A stretch of DNA of 64,000 nucleotides from Chloroflexota bacterium (lineage in GTDB: Bacteria; Chloroflexota; Anaerolineae; Anaerolineales; UBA11579). The translations under genes were made by a program, and so were the position numbers. The notes under the pieces were generated by a model that saw only the letters and a program-made list of their open reading frames with translations, had not been told where the DNA came from and made no database searches. This document shows, in pieces, positions 23,988-33,027 of the stretch. Within the stretch, counting starts at the first letter, position 1. Each line of letters opens with the position of its first letter. The stretch spans positions 1-64,000 of the forward strand of contig JABFGG010000013.1 of the NCBI GenBank assembly GCA_013112575.1, given 5' to 3'.

Positions 23988-25684
23988 AACCCCAACTCCT
24001 TCTTCGCTTCAGCCTCACTCTTCTTGCCGCCCTTCATGCCAAGCAACTCTTCCCAGAAGCGCTCGTCGTAACGGCGAGAGCGCACGGGCAGGGGCATGGG
24101 CACACCCCAACCGAGCAGCAGCACTTCCTCTTTTGGTTGCAGACGGGCGAGCATGCCGCGCAGGGCCTCACGCCCGGCCAGGCCGGAGAGCACGGCGCGG
24201 ATGTCATCGTCGTCGCCCAGCCAGCCAGAGATGCGCGTGCCCAACTGTGACATCACCTCATCGTAGATCTGCGAGGGGCGCTGGTCAACGATCAGCAGGG
24301 TGACGTAATACTTGCGCAACTCACGAGCGATGGTGCTGAAGGTGGTCTGTGCGGCGGTCTCGCGGTTGAGTAGTTTATGGGCTTCTTCCACCACGATGAC
24401 CAGGGGGCGCGGTTCGCCCTTGCCGGAAGTGCGGAACTCGTTGGTGCGTTCCTCCCACACCTGACGGATGCGGCGGGTGAGCAGGTTGCTGACCAGCAGG
24501 TAGTCCAGGTCGGCCTCGTGTTTGCCAAAGGAGAGCACGATGTGCTGTCCGGCTTCAAGGGCCTTGACGATCTCGCCGATGGTATCGCTGGCCGGTTCGG
24601 CCACCACGTAAGAGAGGTTGAACACGCGGCGCAGTTTGCTGTGCAGGCCCTCAGCAGCCATGACGTTAACGCCGTGCTGGTTGGCCCAGGCAGCCACGCT
24701 GTCCGGAGCGGGGACGCGTTTACCTTCCTCGTTCTCGATCATCGCTCCCGATTTCATCTCCTTGAACTGCTGGAACCAGTCGGGGCCAAAACTGCCCTGC
24801 AAAGCTTCAAGGGTGGTCGGGGTAGTTTCTTTGAGGTTCAGCTCGCGGGTGAGTAGCTCTATATCGGAGGGCTGGATGTCGCGCATGGCAACTTCTAGAT
24901 TGAAGTCGGGGGTCTGGCCGCGGATCTGCGCGCCAGCACCCAGGCCCACTACGCGCACTTTAGAGGCGAACTTGGACTTGAGGCCAATCACCTTTTCGCC
25001 CGTATCCGAAGCCGTGTCGTCGAAACCGTACTCATTGTGCATGTCGAGCACCAGCACGGAAGCGGCATCGTATTGGATCAGGCCCGCCAGCACCAGACGG
25101 GTGAGGAAAGACTTACCTGTGCCCGTAGCGCCGAAAACGCCCGAGGAACGCTGCACGAACTTCTCCATGTTGATGACCACGGGATGACCTTGTTCACGGG
25201 TCTCGCCGATGATGAAGTTGCCCTTTTCACCAGGGATGCCGAATATCTCGGCGATGTCGCCCGGACCGGCCAGGCGTACCTGGGCATGGTGCGGGGGGAT
25301 GGTCTTGACCGGCAAAGGGCGGGGTTGGTCGCGCAGACCGGCATCAATTTCCGACGTCCAGTTCTTGTATTCGGGGGAAGCGGGATCGGGGCCGCGTTCC
25401 ATCATCAGGGCGGGCAGCACTTCCAGGTTGGTATAGAGCGTCTGGCCGTGCAGCAGCTTCGACAGGTTGGGTGGCAGCCGCGTTTGGGATTGTTCATCGG
25501 CAAAGCGCGGGTCGGTGGACCCTAATTGCAGGTCGGTCACCAGCCCGTAAAATATCCAGTCGTTGCTATCTATCGTAATGAAAGCGCCTTCCTGCACTTC
25601 CTGCGCGGGAATCTCCAGGCGGGCGTGCAGGTTTTCTTTGAGGCCCCCACCTACTATATAGCCGATGTGTTTGCGTTCTTCCAT
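23984..25684 (-). CDS. herA: HerA-family hexameric DNA translocase
   Basis: ATG 25684 gives 566 residues with GGAGGGG upstream in the preceding gene. The N-terminus is a HAS-barrel (GYIVGGGLKENLHARLEIPAQEV...). The HerA/DUF87 ATPase core has Walker A GATGTGKSFLTRLV (K191), Walker B VIVVEEAHKLLN (E433-E434) and VDQRPSQI. HerA works with the nuclease NurA in DNA end resection in archaea, and in bacteria HerA proteins are also parts of antiphage systems. It lies one base after the HAS-like gene and overlaps the HEPN gene. An alternative start 8 codons upstream would overlap the preceding gene. Confidence 0.9.
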   Translation of the reverse strand: MEERKHIGYIVGGGLKENLHARLEIPAQEVQEGAFITIDSNDWIFYGLVTDLQLGSTDPRFADEQSQTRLPPNLSKLLHGQTLYTNLEVLPALMMERGPDPASPEYKNWTSEIDAGLRDQPRPLPVKTIPPHHAQVRLAGPGDIAEIFGIPGEKGNFIIGETREQGHPVVINMEKFVQRSSGVFGATGTGKSFLTRLVLAGLIQYDAASVLVLDMHNEYGFDDTASDTGEKVIGLKSKFASKVRVVGLGAGAQIRGQTPDFNLEVAMRDIQPSDIELLTRELNLKETTPTTLEALQGSFGPDWFQQFKEMKSGAMIENEEGKRVPAPDSVAAWANQHGVNVMAAEGLHSKLRRVFNLSYVVAEPASDTIGEIVKALEAGQHIVLSFGKHEADLDYLLVSNLLTRRIRQVWEERTNEFRTSGKGEPRPLVIVVEEAHKLLNRETAAQTTFSTIARELRKYYVTLLIVDQRPSQIYDEVMSQLGTRISGWLGDDDDIRAVLSGLAGREALRGMLARLQPKEEVLLLGWGVPMPLPVRSRRYDERFWEELLGMKGGKKSEAEAKKELGF

Positions 25685-25685
25685 G

Positions 25686-26303
25686 TTAGTTCCCCTCCGG
25701 GATGGCATCGGATAAAGCGCCCAAGACCGCCATCAGCGTCTGGTAATCGTCTCTCAATAGAGTTATCAGTTCTTGTGTCGCTGCATCGCGCCATTCGGCA
25801 TTGCCCGCGGCGGTGTGGGCTGCATCGGCGGCCTGAACATGAGCAGCGAGGACTTCGCCAACGGGCAGGTCGGCGTTGCGCAGCACGTGGCGGAAGTAAC
25901 CAAAACGCCCGGCACTGGTGAAAGCGTTCAGTTCCTCGTCATTGCAGAGGTGAATGAGGTCCAGGCTGAGGGGTGGGCGCGGCGGCAAGAGGTGGCGAAT
26001 AGTGCCATTATCACTGTAGCCCACAGCCAGCACACTGATCTCAACGGGCACAGTGCGATTGACGCGGTTGTCGGCAATCGTGGCATCGGCTACAGCATCG
26101 GCAGTCACCAGTTGGCGCACAAGGCCGTCATCGTCAATGTGGATGTCGTGGATCAGGCCGTAGACCTGTTGCCCATCCGTCAGCGGAGCGCGCACCAAGG
26201 CTCCAAGCGTGGGGGTGTCGCTCTCAAACTGCGCGACGCGTGTGCCGACCACAAAGCCGGAGATCCCGGCACGTAACAATCGCCCGATCTGAATATCTGT
26301 CAT
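25686..26303 (-). CDS. HAS-barrel-like small protein between nurA and herA
   Basis: The product has 205 residues. Residues ~12-60 (GFVVGTRVAQFESDTPTLGALVRAPL... then VYGLIHDIHIDDDG) line up in pattern with the HAS barrel at the start of HerA (GYIVGGG...ARLEIPAQEV...FYGLVTDLQLG). The rest is helical and Ala-rich (HVQAADAAHTAAGNAEWRDAATQEL). It overlaps nurA by 4 bases and ends 1 base before herA. It is probably an accessory subunit that docks on NurA or HerA. This is inference from fold resemblance. Confidence 0.65.
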   Translation of the reverse strand: MTDIQIGRLLRAGISGFVVGTRVAQFESDTPTLGALVRAPLTDGQQVYGLIHDIHIDDDGLVRQLVTADAVADATIADNRVNRTVPVEISVLAVGYSDNGTIRHLLPPRPPLSLDLIHLCNDEELNAFTSAGRFGYFRHVLRNADLPVGEVLAAHVQAADAAHTAAGNAEWRDAATQELITLLRDDYQTLMAVLGALSDAIPEGN

Positions 26304-27424
26304 AGTGAGTACCTCGTCTTCTCGGTGGACATGTCCTTGAGCGCCTGTTTGTAAGAACCTTCGCTGTAGACTTCCAGCTCTCGAGCCAGTAAAGCGTCTA
26401 TCTGGCGTTTTTCATCGAAGGTAACTAAAGCTTCTTCGTGTGCCCGGTGCAGGATGTAAGGATAGGGGCGCACGCCCATGATGGTAGCCTGTTCGACCAG
26501 CACAGCGTGTAGATTGTTTAGCATGGTCTGGTCATTGACCACCCAGGCGGGAATTTCTACACGTGCCAGCCAGGGCTTGCCAGGCCGCCCGACGTTGAGA
26601 TAAAAGAAATGCAGGGCTAACTCGCCCTCGTATTTGTTGGCTGAATAGGATTGGATGCCAAAGACGGCCGAGCGTTCGCCGGGCTGGAGCTTGTCCTCAA
26701 AAAGGAAAATGTCACGCACCCCTCGTAGCGGCCGTTCGCGACCTGCCTCTTCGGGCGGCAATGAGGCGATTTCGAGCAGGCGCACCACAAAGTCCTCAAT
26801 GGGCTTATCCACATAGCCTGCCGTAGTTGCACCCAATTGCTGGGTTTGTGCAAGTGTTTCTAAGTATTTGGCCAATGCCTTGGCATACTCCGACTCACCG
26901 CCCCACAACTCGAGTGGCCCATCTGTTAGGGTGATGACCGGTGCGGGTGCATCCCCAGCGAGGCGGGCCAGTTCCTGTCGCTCGCGGAGATCACGTTCCT
27001 GAGAAACCTGTGCTTCGGATTGGTAACCATAGAATAATGCGCTTTCGGTAAAACGCTGCGGGGCGTCGCCATTACCCAATTGAAACTGCACCGCCCCGAC
27101 GTTGACGAGACTGTATTCCACGGCTTCGTGACGACTGGCGTAGATCTGTGAGCCGTCGGCCGCGATAATGCTGGCCTGGGAAGGCAGGGCCGGGATGGGG
27201 AAACTGGCGTTGAGGGCCTCATCGGTCGGCAATGCACAGCGCAACTTGGCATTCTGGCTGGCGGCTATTTCAGCCTTGCGTTTGAGTTCCGCTTGCTGGT
27301 TCGCATAGTGGGCCAACAGATCCTCAGCCTGCTGTTTGGCAGCGTCAATTTGCCGCTGCTGGCTGCGGGCCTGCTCCCCCAGCGATTTAAGTTGGAAATT
27401 TACGGATTGAAAATCAACGGGCAT
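26300..27424 (-). CDS. nurA: NurA-domain nuclease
   Basis: The product has 374 residues. A coiled-coil N-terminus (~8-60, Gln/Ala/Lys-rich) precedes the NurA domain, whose metal-binding aspartates are visible: D90 in IIAADGSQIYASR and D168 in VITLTDGPLELWG. Later conserved parts include GVRPYPYILHRAHEEALV. NurA is a 5'-3' exonuclease/endonuclease that acts with HerA. It is the first gene of the operon. The next gene upstream is a TetR regulator on the same strand, 69 bases away, so common control is possible. Confidence 0.85.
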   Translation of the reverse strand: MPVDFQSVNFQLKSLGEQARSQQRQIDAAKQQAEDLLAHYANQQAELKRKAEIAASQNAKLRCALPTDEALNASFPIPALPSQASIIAADGSQIYASRHEAVEYSLVNVGAVQFQLGNGDAPQRFTESALFYGYQSEAQVSQERDLRERQELARLAGDAPAPVITLTDGPLELWGGESEYAKALAKYLETLAQTQQLGATTAGYVDKPIEDFVVRLLEIASLPPEEAGRERPLRGVRDIFLFEDKLQPGERSAVFGIQSYSANKYEGELALHFFYLNVGRPGKPWLARVEIPAWVVNDQTMLNNLHAVLVEQATIMGVRPYPYILHRAHEEALVTFDEKRQIDALLARELEVYSEGSYKQALKDMSTEKTRYSL

Positions 27425-27493
27425 AGGCCATCCCTATCCTCGAACATTTGTTTTCCATTGTAACGTATTTGGTCAATTGGTGCAGTATTCGCT

Positions 27494-28090
27494 TTATTCA
27501 AAGCCCGGCACGGCTTGCAGACCCAGTGCATCGCGCATGCCGCTACCAGACAGCCTGGTGAAGAAGTCCGACATCTCCTCCGCGGAGTATGGCATTTCCT
27601 TGCGCAGCCACCACTCCAGGTGCATGAGCAGAGCCCCGGCCAGGTAATTGCTGGCCACGTCCACGGGGATGTCAGGCTTGCCTTTGGGCAGGTTAGCCTC
27701 GATCACCAGTCGCACTGTGCCCGCAATATAATCGCGCAGGCGCGCTTGTAGGTTGGTGGCGCCCTGCCCGCTGAGCAGCACGCGGTACAGGTCGGCGTTC
27801 TCGGCGGCGTGGGTGAAGGCCAGCAGGTAGGGCGATTGGGATTCGCCGTTGGCAGCCTGTTTAATGCGCGCCTCGACCAGCTCGGTGAGCTCGTCGATGA
27901 TCTCTTCGAGGCTGTTGTAAAGCAGGTCTTCCTTGTCGCGGTAATGCAGGTAAAGGGTGGCGCGGCCCAGGTTGGCGCGATCGGTGATGTCCTGCACTGT
28001 GATGGCGTCGTAGCCCTTTTCCAGCACGAGTTCCATGAGGGCTTCGCGTAAAAGTTTGCGGGTGCGTTGTACACGGCGGTCTTCGGCCAT
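27494..28090 (-). CDS. TetR-family transcriptional regulator
   Basis: ATG 28090 (GGAG 5 bases upstream) gives 198 residues. The N-terminal HTH is typical: RRVQRTRKLLREALMELVLEKGYDAITVQDITDRANLGRATLYLHYRDKEDLL. The ligand domain is variable and ends near MRDALGLQAVPGFE. It is divergent from the LolD/FtsX-type transporter genes and upstream of nurA on its own strand. An inverted repeat next to its start is a likely operator. Confidence 0.88.
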   Translation of the reverse strand: MAEDRRVQRTRKLLREALMELVLEKGYDAITVQDITDRANLGRATLYLHYRDKEDLLYNSLEEIIDELTELVEARIKQAANGESQSPYLLAFTHAAENADLYRVLLSGQGATNLQARLRDYIAGTVRLVIEANLPKGKPDIPVDVASNYLAGALLMHLEWWLRKEMPYSAEEMSDFFTRLSGSGMRDALGLQAVPGFE

Positions 28091-28104
28091 GGTTTCTCCG
28101 TTTT

Positions 28105-28129
28105 TAGACAAATGCGGTCAAATTGTCTA
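28105..28129. promoter_or_regulatory. Inverted repeat, candidate operator of the TetR regulator
   Basis: TAGACAA (28105-28111) and TTGTCTA (28123-28129) are perfect inverted arms with an 11-base spacer, located 15 bases upstream of the tetR ATG. Size and place fit a TetR dimer site. Confidence 0.6.
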
Positions 28130-28157
28130 GTATTGAACGAGCCAACAAAACTGAAAA

Positions 28158-28186
28158 TTGACTTTTTGACAGGCCGCGCATATGAT
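28158..28186 (+). promoter_or_regulatory. Promoter for the ABC/FtsX genes
   Basis: TTGACT (28158-28163) and TATGAT (28181-28186) have a 17-base spacer. A second palindrome TATGTACATA lies at 28211-28220 in the leader and may be another regulator site. Confidence 0.5.
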
Positions 28187-28268
28187 TGCGGCGTATACAT
28201 TATCTACATTTATGTACATAGTGTCAATTATTGTATAAATAGTATATTACGAATGGACAGTTGAATAG

Positions 28269-29015
28269 ATGCTAGGCAAACTCAAAACAGCCACCACTGC
28301 TGACGTTTCCCTCAATGGGAAAAACGGCCACAAAAATTGCGATCCCCTGATCGACATCCGACAACTCGTTAAGGTCTACCAAACTCCTGCCGGGGACTTC
28401 CCCGCATTAAAAGGCATTGACCTGGAGATCGGCTGTGGGGAATTTGTGACGGTGGTCGGCAAATCAGGCAGCGGTAAAACCACCCTGATCAATATGATCG
28501 CGGGTATCGACCGGCCCACTTCCGGTGAGATCGTCATCAGTGAAGCGCCCATCCATAACCTGGACGAGAACCAGATGGCCCAATGGCGCGGCCGCAACCT
28601 GGGTGTCGTGTTCCAATTCTTCCAGCTACTGCCCACACTCTCCGTGGTGGAGAACGTGATGATCCCCATGGATTTCTGCAACACCTACCCGCTGAACGAA
28701 CGCCGTGAGCGCGCCATGGCCTTATTGGAAAAGGTAGACATTGCCGAGAATGCCGATAAGCTACCTTCGGAGATATCGGGTGGTCAGCAGCAACGTGCCG
28801 CCATTGCACGTGCGTTGGCCAACGACCCGCCCATCCTTGCGGCCGATGAGCCGACCGGCAACCTCGACTCTAAAACGGCGGACGACATCTTCCACCTCTT
28901 CACGGACATGGTCGATCAGGGTAAGACCCTCTTGATGGTCACTCACGACAATGACCTGGCCAAACGCGCCACCCGCAAGGTCGTGGTGGCCGACGGCGAA
29001 CTCGTCGCCAACTAA
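28269..29015 (+). CDS. LolD/MacB-type ABC transporter ATPase
   Basis: The product has 248 residues. A variable N-terminus (1-27) precedes the ATPase with Walker [13 protein letters not shown]-loop [17 protein letters not shown], signature [17 protein letters not shown] and Walker [13 protein letters not shown]. The combination of the [11 protein letters not shown] and DEPTGNLDS segments is characteristic of LolD/MacB/FtsE ATPases that drive FtsX-type permeases. The permease gene follows 2 bases later. It is probably under the divergent TetR regulator. Confidence 0.93.
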   Translation: MLGKLKTATTADVSLNGKNGHKNCDPLIDIRQLVKVYQTPAGDFPALKGIDLEIGCGEFVTVVGKSGSGKTTLINMIAGIDRPTSGEIVISEAPIHNLDENQMAQWRGRNLGVVFQFFQLLPTLSVVENVMIPMDFCNTYPLNERRERAMALLEKVDIAENADKLPSEISGGQQQRAAIARALANDPPILAADEPTGNLDSKTADDIFHLFTDMVDQGKTLLMVTHDNDLAKRATRKVVVADGELVAN

Positions 29016-29017
29016 GC

Positions 29018-31426
29018 ATGGCCATCCCTTCCCGCTGGCGCAAACTCCTCAATGATCTTTGGGGCAATAAAAGCCGCACCTTGCTGGTGGTGTTATCCAT
29101 CGCTATCGGTGTGGGGGCGGTGGGTATGATCAGCAATTCCCACGTGATGATGGAACGCGACCTGTATAGCCAGTTCGAGAGGGCTAACCCGCACTCCATC
29201 ATTTTTTACATTTCACCTTACCCGGAAGAACTGGCTACCTCCATAGCTGGTAACCGCGATATCCAACAGGCCCAACCCTGGCGTACAACTTCGGCCCAGG
29301 TCCTTACCGCCGATGGGGGCAAATCGGGCATCGAGTTGAACACCGCTCCGGATTTCGAGAATATTGAAGTCAACCGCTTCGAGTGTGAGGTGGGTTGCGG
29401 TGTGCCCGGAGACCGGCAGATTGTGCTGGAGCGCCTGACTGCCGAAGTGTTGGGTGTGGGTGTGGGGGATACGGTCACTATTGAAATGCCGGACGAAAAG
29501 CAGTATGAGCTGGCCGTGATCGGCATCGTGCACGACCTGACCAAGGTGCCGCCCACCCTGTTCAACCAGCTCTACGCTTACGTGGATATGTCCACCCTGC
29601 GCTGGATGGGCGAAGCCAGCTATTACAACCGTCTGGACGTTATCATGGCCGAGAAGGCCGACCAGACCGAACACGTGCGCCAGGTGGCTGAAGACCTGCG
29701 TGTTGAGGTCATCGAGCCCAGCGGCTATCAGGTGGCGACCACCAGCTTTGGATTCATCGCCTCCAGCCCACGTGCCTATTGGGCCGAGGACCAGATCCAG
29801 GGCATTCTGGTGATCTTTAACGTCATGAGCGTGTTATGTATGCTGTTGAGTGCCGGGCTGGTGATCAACACCATCTCAGCCATCCTCACCCAGCAGGTGC
29901 AGCAGATCGGCATCATGCGATCTATCGGTGCCAAACGCAGCCAGATCATCCAGATGTATGTGGTCAGTGTGGTGGTTTTCAGCGTGCTGGCGCTGATTGT
30001 TGCCCTTCCATTGGGTTTGCTGGGAGCCTGGGGCATTGCCTCTTTCATGGCCAGTTATCTGAACTACGACCTCACGGCGGTCAACCTGCCCATTAGTATC
30101 GTCTTATTGCAGGTGGGCCTGGGTTTCCTGATACCGCTGGCAGCGGGCTTATTCCCCATTCTGTCAGGTACGCGCATCTCCATTTACGATGCCATTTACC
30201 AGCACGGCATCTCCGGCTCCGGGCGGCGGGGTACGCTGGACCAGTTATTGAAGCAGGTACGGGCCATGACGCGGCCACTGGCTATGTCATTGCGCAATAC
30301 CTTCCGCAAAAAGGCCCGGCTGGCCTTTACGCTCATCACGCTGACCTTGAGCGGGGCCATGTTCATCTCGGTCTTCAGCACACGCTCCTCCTTGCAAGGC
30401 CAACTGGACGAAATGACGCGTTATTCGGAGTTCGATGTGAGCATCGCCCTCGACCCGGGCATCAAAGCCCAGAGCGCTGTGCGGGAGGCCTTGCGCCTTC
30501 CAGGAGTGGATTACGCCGAGGTGTGGTATAGCGCCAACGGGGTCATCATCTACGAGGATGGCAGTGAGGGTACGCCTGTGCTCTTCCGCTCTACGGAAGA
30601 TGAAGGTATCACCGTAGACCCGCGCATCATGGCTGGCCGTTGGCTGGAGACCACCGACCGTTTGCAGGTCGTGGTCAGTGAAGATCTGATCGATGATGAA
30701 CCCGATGTGAAGCTGGGCAGTGTTCTAGAGATTAGTGTCGATGGCATCAGCAAGGATTACGAAGTCGTGGGCATCGTCTCGCGTCACATTAGCCTACCCA
30801 CCATCTACATGAACTACCGCCAGTTCGAGAAGGTCAGCGGTCCCTTCACGCAAGGCTCTGAGGTGCGTGTCCGTTCCAGTGTGACCAGCCTGGGTACACG
30901 TGAACAACAGGAAGCCACCGCTGAAGTCCTTGAACAGCACTTTAAAGATAGCTACCTGAGCAGCAGCACGGCGCAGACCCGCGCCGACCTGCTCGACAAT
31001 ATTTCCAACGCCTTCGACGTTGTGCTGATCTTCCTGGTCATCATGGCAACCTTGTTGGCCATCGTGGGCGGGTTGGGCCTGGCGGGCACCATGAGCATGA
31101 ACGTGCTGGAACGCACCCGCGAGATCGGTGTATTGCGCGCCGTGGGTGCCTCCAACCAAGCTGTACGGCAGGTGGTCCTGGTGGAAGGCGTCATCGTGGG
31201 GGTGACCAGCTGGCTTTTCGGGGCAGTACTCTCCATCCCCTTCGGCCTGGGCCTGTCGAACGCTGTCGGTCTGGCGATCTTCAGCAGCACCGTGCCATAC
31301 CACTATTCACTGGCGGGCATGGTGACCTGGCTGGGCCTGGCCATGGTCATCGGCGCTATCGCAAGCATCGCTCCGGCCCGCCGCGCCTCCAACCTGACGG
31401 TGCGCGAAGTTCTGGCATATGAATGA
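29018..31426 (+). CDS. Large FtsX/MacB-type ABC permease
   Basis: The product has 802 residues. Membrane helices flank two large extracytoplasmic domains: helix ~20-40, MacB-like periplasmic domain (~45-245), three helices with FtsX fold (~255-380), a second N-terminal-like helix (~425), a second extracytoplasmic domain (~440-650) and a second FtsX domain (~665-800) with LERTREIGVLRAVGAS. The paired QQIGIMRSIGAKRSQI and TREIGVLRAVGASNQ motifs mark an internal duplication. Such ABC systems transport lipids or peptides or act mechanically at the envelope. It is convergent with the next operon, with a 3-base gap. Confidence 0.9.
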   Translation: MAIPSRWRKLLNDLWGNKSRTLLVVLSIAIGVGAVGMISNSHVMMERDLYSQFERANPHSIIFYISPYPEELATSIAGNRDIQQAQPWRTTSAQVLTADGGKSGIELNTAPDFENIEVNRFECEVGCGVPGDRQIVLERLTAEVLGVGVGDTVTIEMPDEKQYELAVIGIVHDLTKVPPTLFNQLYAYVDMSTLRWMGEASYYNRLDVIMAEKADQTEHVRQVAEDLRVEVIEPSGYQVATTSFGFIASSPRAYWAEDQIQGILVIFNVMSVLCMLLSAGLVINTISAILTQQVQQIGIMRSIGAKRSQIIQMYVVSVVVFSVLALIVALPLGLLGAWGIASFMASYLNYDLTAVNLPISIVLLQVGLGFLIPLAAGLFPILSGTRISIYDAIYQHGISGSGRRGTLDQLLKQVRAMTRPLAMSLRNTFRKKARLAFTLITLTLSGAMFISVFSTRSSLQGQLDEMTRYSEFDVSIALDPGIKAQSAVREALRLPGVDYAEVWYSANGVIIYEDGSEGTPVLFRSTEDEGITVDPRIMAGRWLETTDRLQVVVSEDLIDDEPDVKLGSVLEISVDGISKDYEVVGIVSRHISLPTIYMNYRQFEKVSGPFTQGSEVRVRSSVTSLGTREQQEATAEVLEQHFKDSYLSSSTAQTRADLLDNISNAFDVVLIFLVIMATLLAIVGGLGLAGTMSMNVLERTREIGVLRAVGASNQAVRQVVLVEGVIVGVTSWLFGAVLSIPFGLGLSNAVGLAIFSSTVPYHYSLAGMVTWLGLAMVIGAIASIAPARRASNLTVREVLAYE

Positions 31427-31429
31427 TTA

Positions 31430-32221
31430 TTAAGTTCCCGTACTCTGATAGTTTCTTAAGCCAATTGACCAAAACGCAAACCCAATTGCCAGGGCAATGA
31501 TTGCGACCAGGGGAGTGGCATAGGGAAAGAAGTCGCTGTAGATTCGGGAATCGATCGCGAAGAAGTAGTGCGTAGGGTAATAAGACATAAATGCGTAAGG
31601 GAAAACGAATGTCAAGATGAATGGGATGGCCCTTCCAAAAATGTGAGATGGATAATGCATGGCGCGGAACAAAAAAGTGTGGGCAGTGCCCCTCAGGTGT
31701 TGGGTTTGCACGAACCAAAAACTAAACCCCGAAATGAACAGTGATACGGCCCATTCGATCACAGCCCCTGAAAACAAAATGATCAATAAGAACAGGATGT
31801 TGAAGACATTCCACTCAATCGCTACCTGGGAACTGGTGATGATGAACATCGTCACGCTGGGCAGCCATTCGGTAATTGCACCAATACTGAAACCGCTCGT
31901 CAGGATTTGCCAGATAGGGTGGGCTGGTCGTACGAGGAAACGATCATATTCCCCATTCCTTACTAGGTTATCGTGACCCCAGAAGGACGAGAAAAGTGCC
32001 TGATGAATGCCGTGTGACATTTTCCAAAGCGAAAACATAAAACCGAGTTCCCAAAAGCCCCAACCACCGATGGTCTCAAATGCGCTGGTGGGAATTAGTA
32101 TCAAAAGAATGTCTGTTACCCCAATAACACTGATGCCAGCTACAGCGATCAAAAAATTTGCCGGGTATTGTAATTGGGACTTCAGTGATTTCCATTTTAA
32201 AAGGAGGATAATCTTCAACAT
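31430..32221 (-). CDS. ABC-2 family permease (DUF990-like), second subunit
   Basis: The product has 263 residues with six predicted membrane helices. The pattern, including LVRNGEYDRFLVRPAHPIWQI after the second helix, is typical of the ABC-2 permeases that occur as heteromeric pairs with an ATPase of the type upstream. It is the last gene of a three-gene operon and starts 2 bases after the first permease stop. The substrate is unknown. Confidence 0.82.
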   Translation of the reverse strand: MLKIILLLKWKSLKSQLQYPANFLIAVAGISVIGVTDILLILIPTSAFETIGGWGFWELGFMFSLWKMSHGIHQALFSSFWGHDNLVRNGEYDRFLVRPAHPIWQILTSGFSIGAITEWLPSVTMFIITSSQVAIEWNVFNILFLLIILFSGAVIEWAVSLFISGFSFWFVQTQHLRGTAHTFLFRAMHYPSHIFGRAIPFILTFVFPYAFMSYYPTHYFFAIDSRIYSDFFPYATPLVAIIALAIGFAFWSIGLRNYQSTGT

Positions 32222-32223
32222 AT

Positions 32224-33027
32224 CTATCCTCCCTGCACAGCGAGTTTCTTTACGACCCTCGCATACATGAACTTGCTAAACCATAGGAGCATGATTATCC
32301 AGAAGATCTGTAGGCCAAGGGCCATAGGTAGTTCTTCTGGAGCAACACCACCAACCAGGATAGAAAGTGGAGTAAAAGCCACACCACGGAAAGGTAACAA
32401 CAAAACGATCTCTTTGAATGGGGAGGGGAAAAACCATAGTGGGATGTACATTCCACCAAGGATCTGCAGCAGGTTCCATTTTGCGTAGAAAAGCCCCCAA
32501 ACTGATGCGATCCAAAAGCCCCATAGGGAGGCGATCAGGTCCATTAAAAAAGCCGTATAGTAGGCCATGCAGAAGGATGCCAGGAAAGTTATCCATGTGA
32601 ATACGGAGTCCGGCATCGCAATACTAAAAAAGACAAAGGAAAATACAAGTAAGGGCAAAGATGTGGTCAATAGCGTAGCCGCAAACTGCCCCAATCCTTG
32701 ATAGAGAAGCAAGTTGCCGTAATAAACAGGTCTTGCCAAATCAAAAACGATATTCCCGCTGCGGATGCGCTCGTTGACCTGGGGGAGAAAAGAGCGGTCA
32801 AGCAATGGCATGATCGACATGCTGATTACGACGTAGGTCTGGGTTTGTTCCAGGGTGAATCCAGCATAGTCATCTACCCCTGTAAATAAAACTGCCCAGA
32901 GTTGGTGAAAGACGAAAATCTGGATTAGGGCGCGCAGCAATCCCATGATGAGGTCGAAGCGATAGACCAGTTTTTCTTGAAGACTGGCTGTGATGAGTGC
33001 TAAACCGGTTCTAGCCATCAAGACCAT
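32224..33027 (-). CDS. ABC-2 family permease, first subunit
   Basis: The product has 267 residues with six predicted helices. The loop FLPQVNERIRSGNIVFDLARPVYYGNLLLY matches the same position as in its partner, showing that the two permeases are paralogous. It overlaps the ATPase gene by 17 bases, so translation is coupled. Start ATG 33027 lies inside the ATPase gene; later starts are possible. Confidence 0.82.
   Translation of the reverse strand: MVLMARTGLALITASLQEKLVYRFDLIMGLLRALIQIFVFHQLWAVLFTGVDDYAGFTLEQTQTYVVISMSIMPLLDRSFLPQVNERIRSGNIVFDLARPVYYGNLLLYQGLGQFAATLLTTSLPLLVFSFVFFSIAMPDSVFTWITFLASFCMAYYTAFLMDLIASLWGFWIASVWGLFYAKWNLLQILGGMYIPLWFFPSPFKEIVLLLPFRGVAFTPLSILVGGVAPEELPMALGLQIFWIIMLLWFSKFMYARVVKKLAVQGG

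Noticed and set aside
25685-25708. Eight-codon N-terminal extension of HerA
   Set aside because: It would overlap the preceding gene; the HAS barrel begins at MEERKHIGYIV and GGAGGGG precedes ATG 25684.
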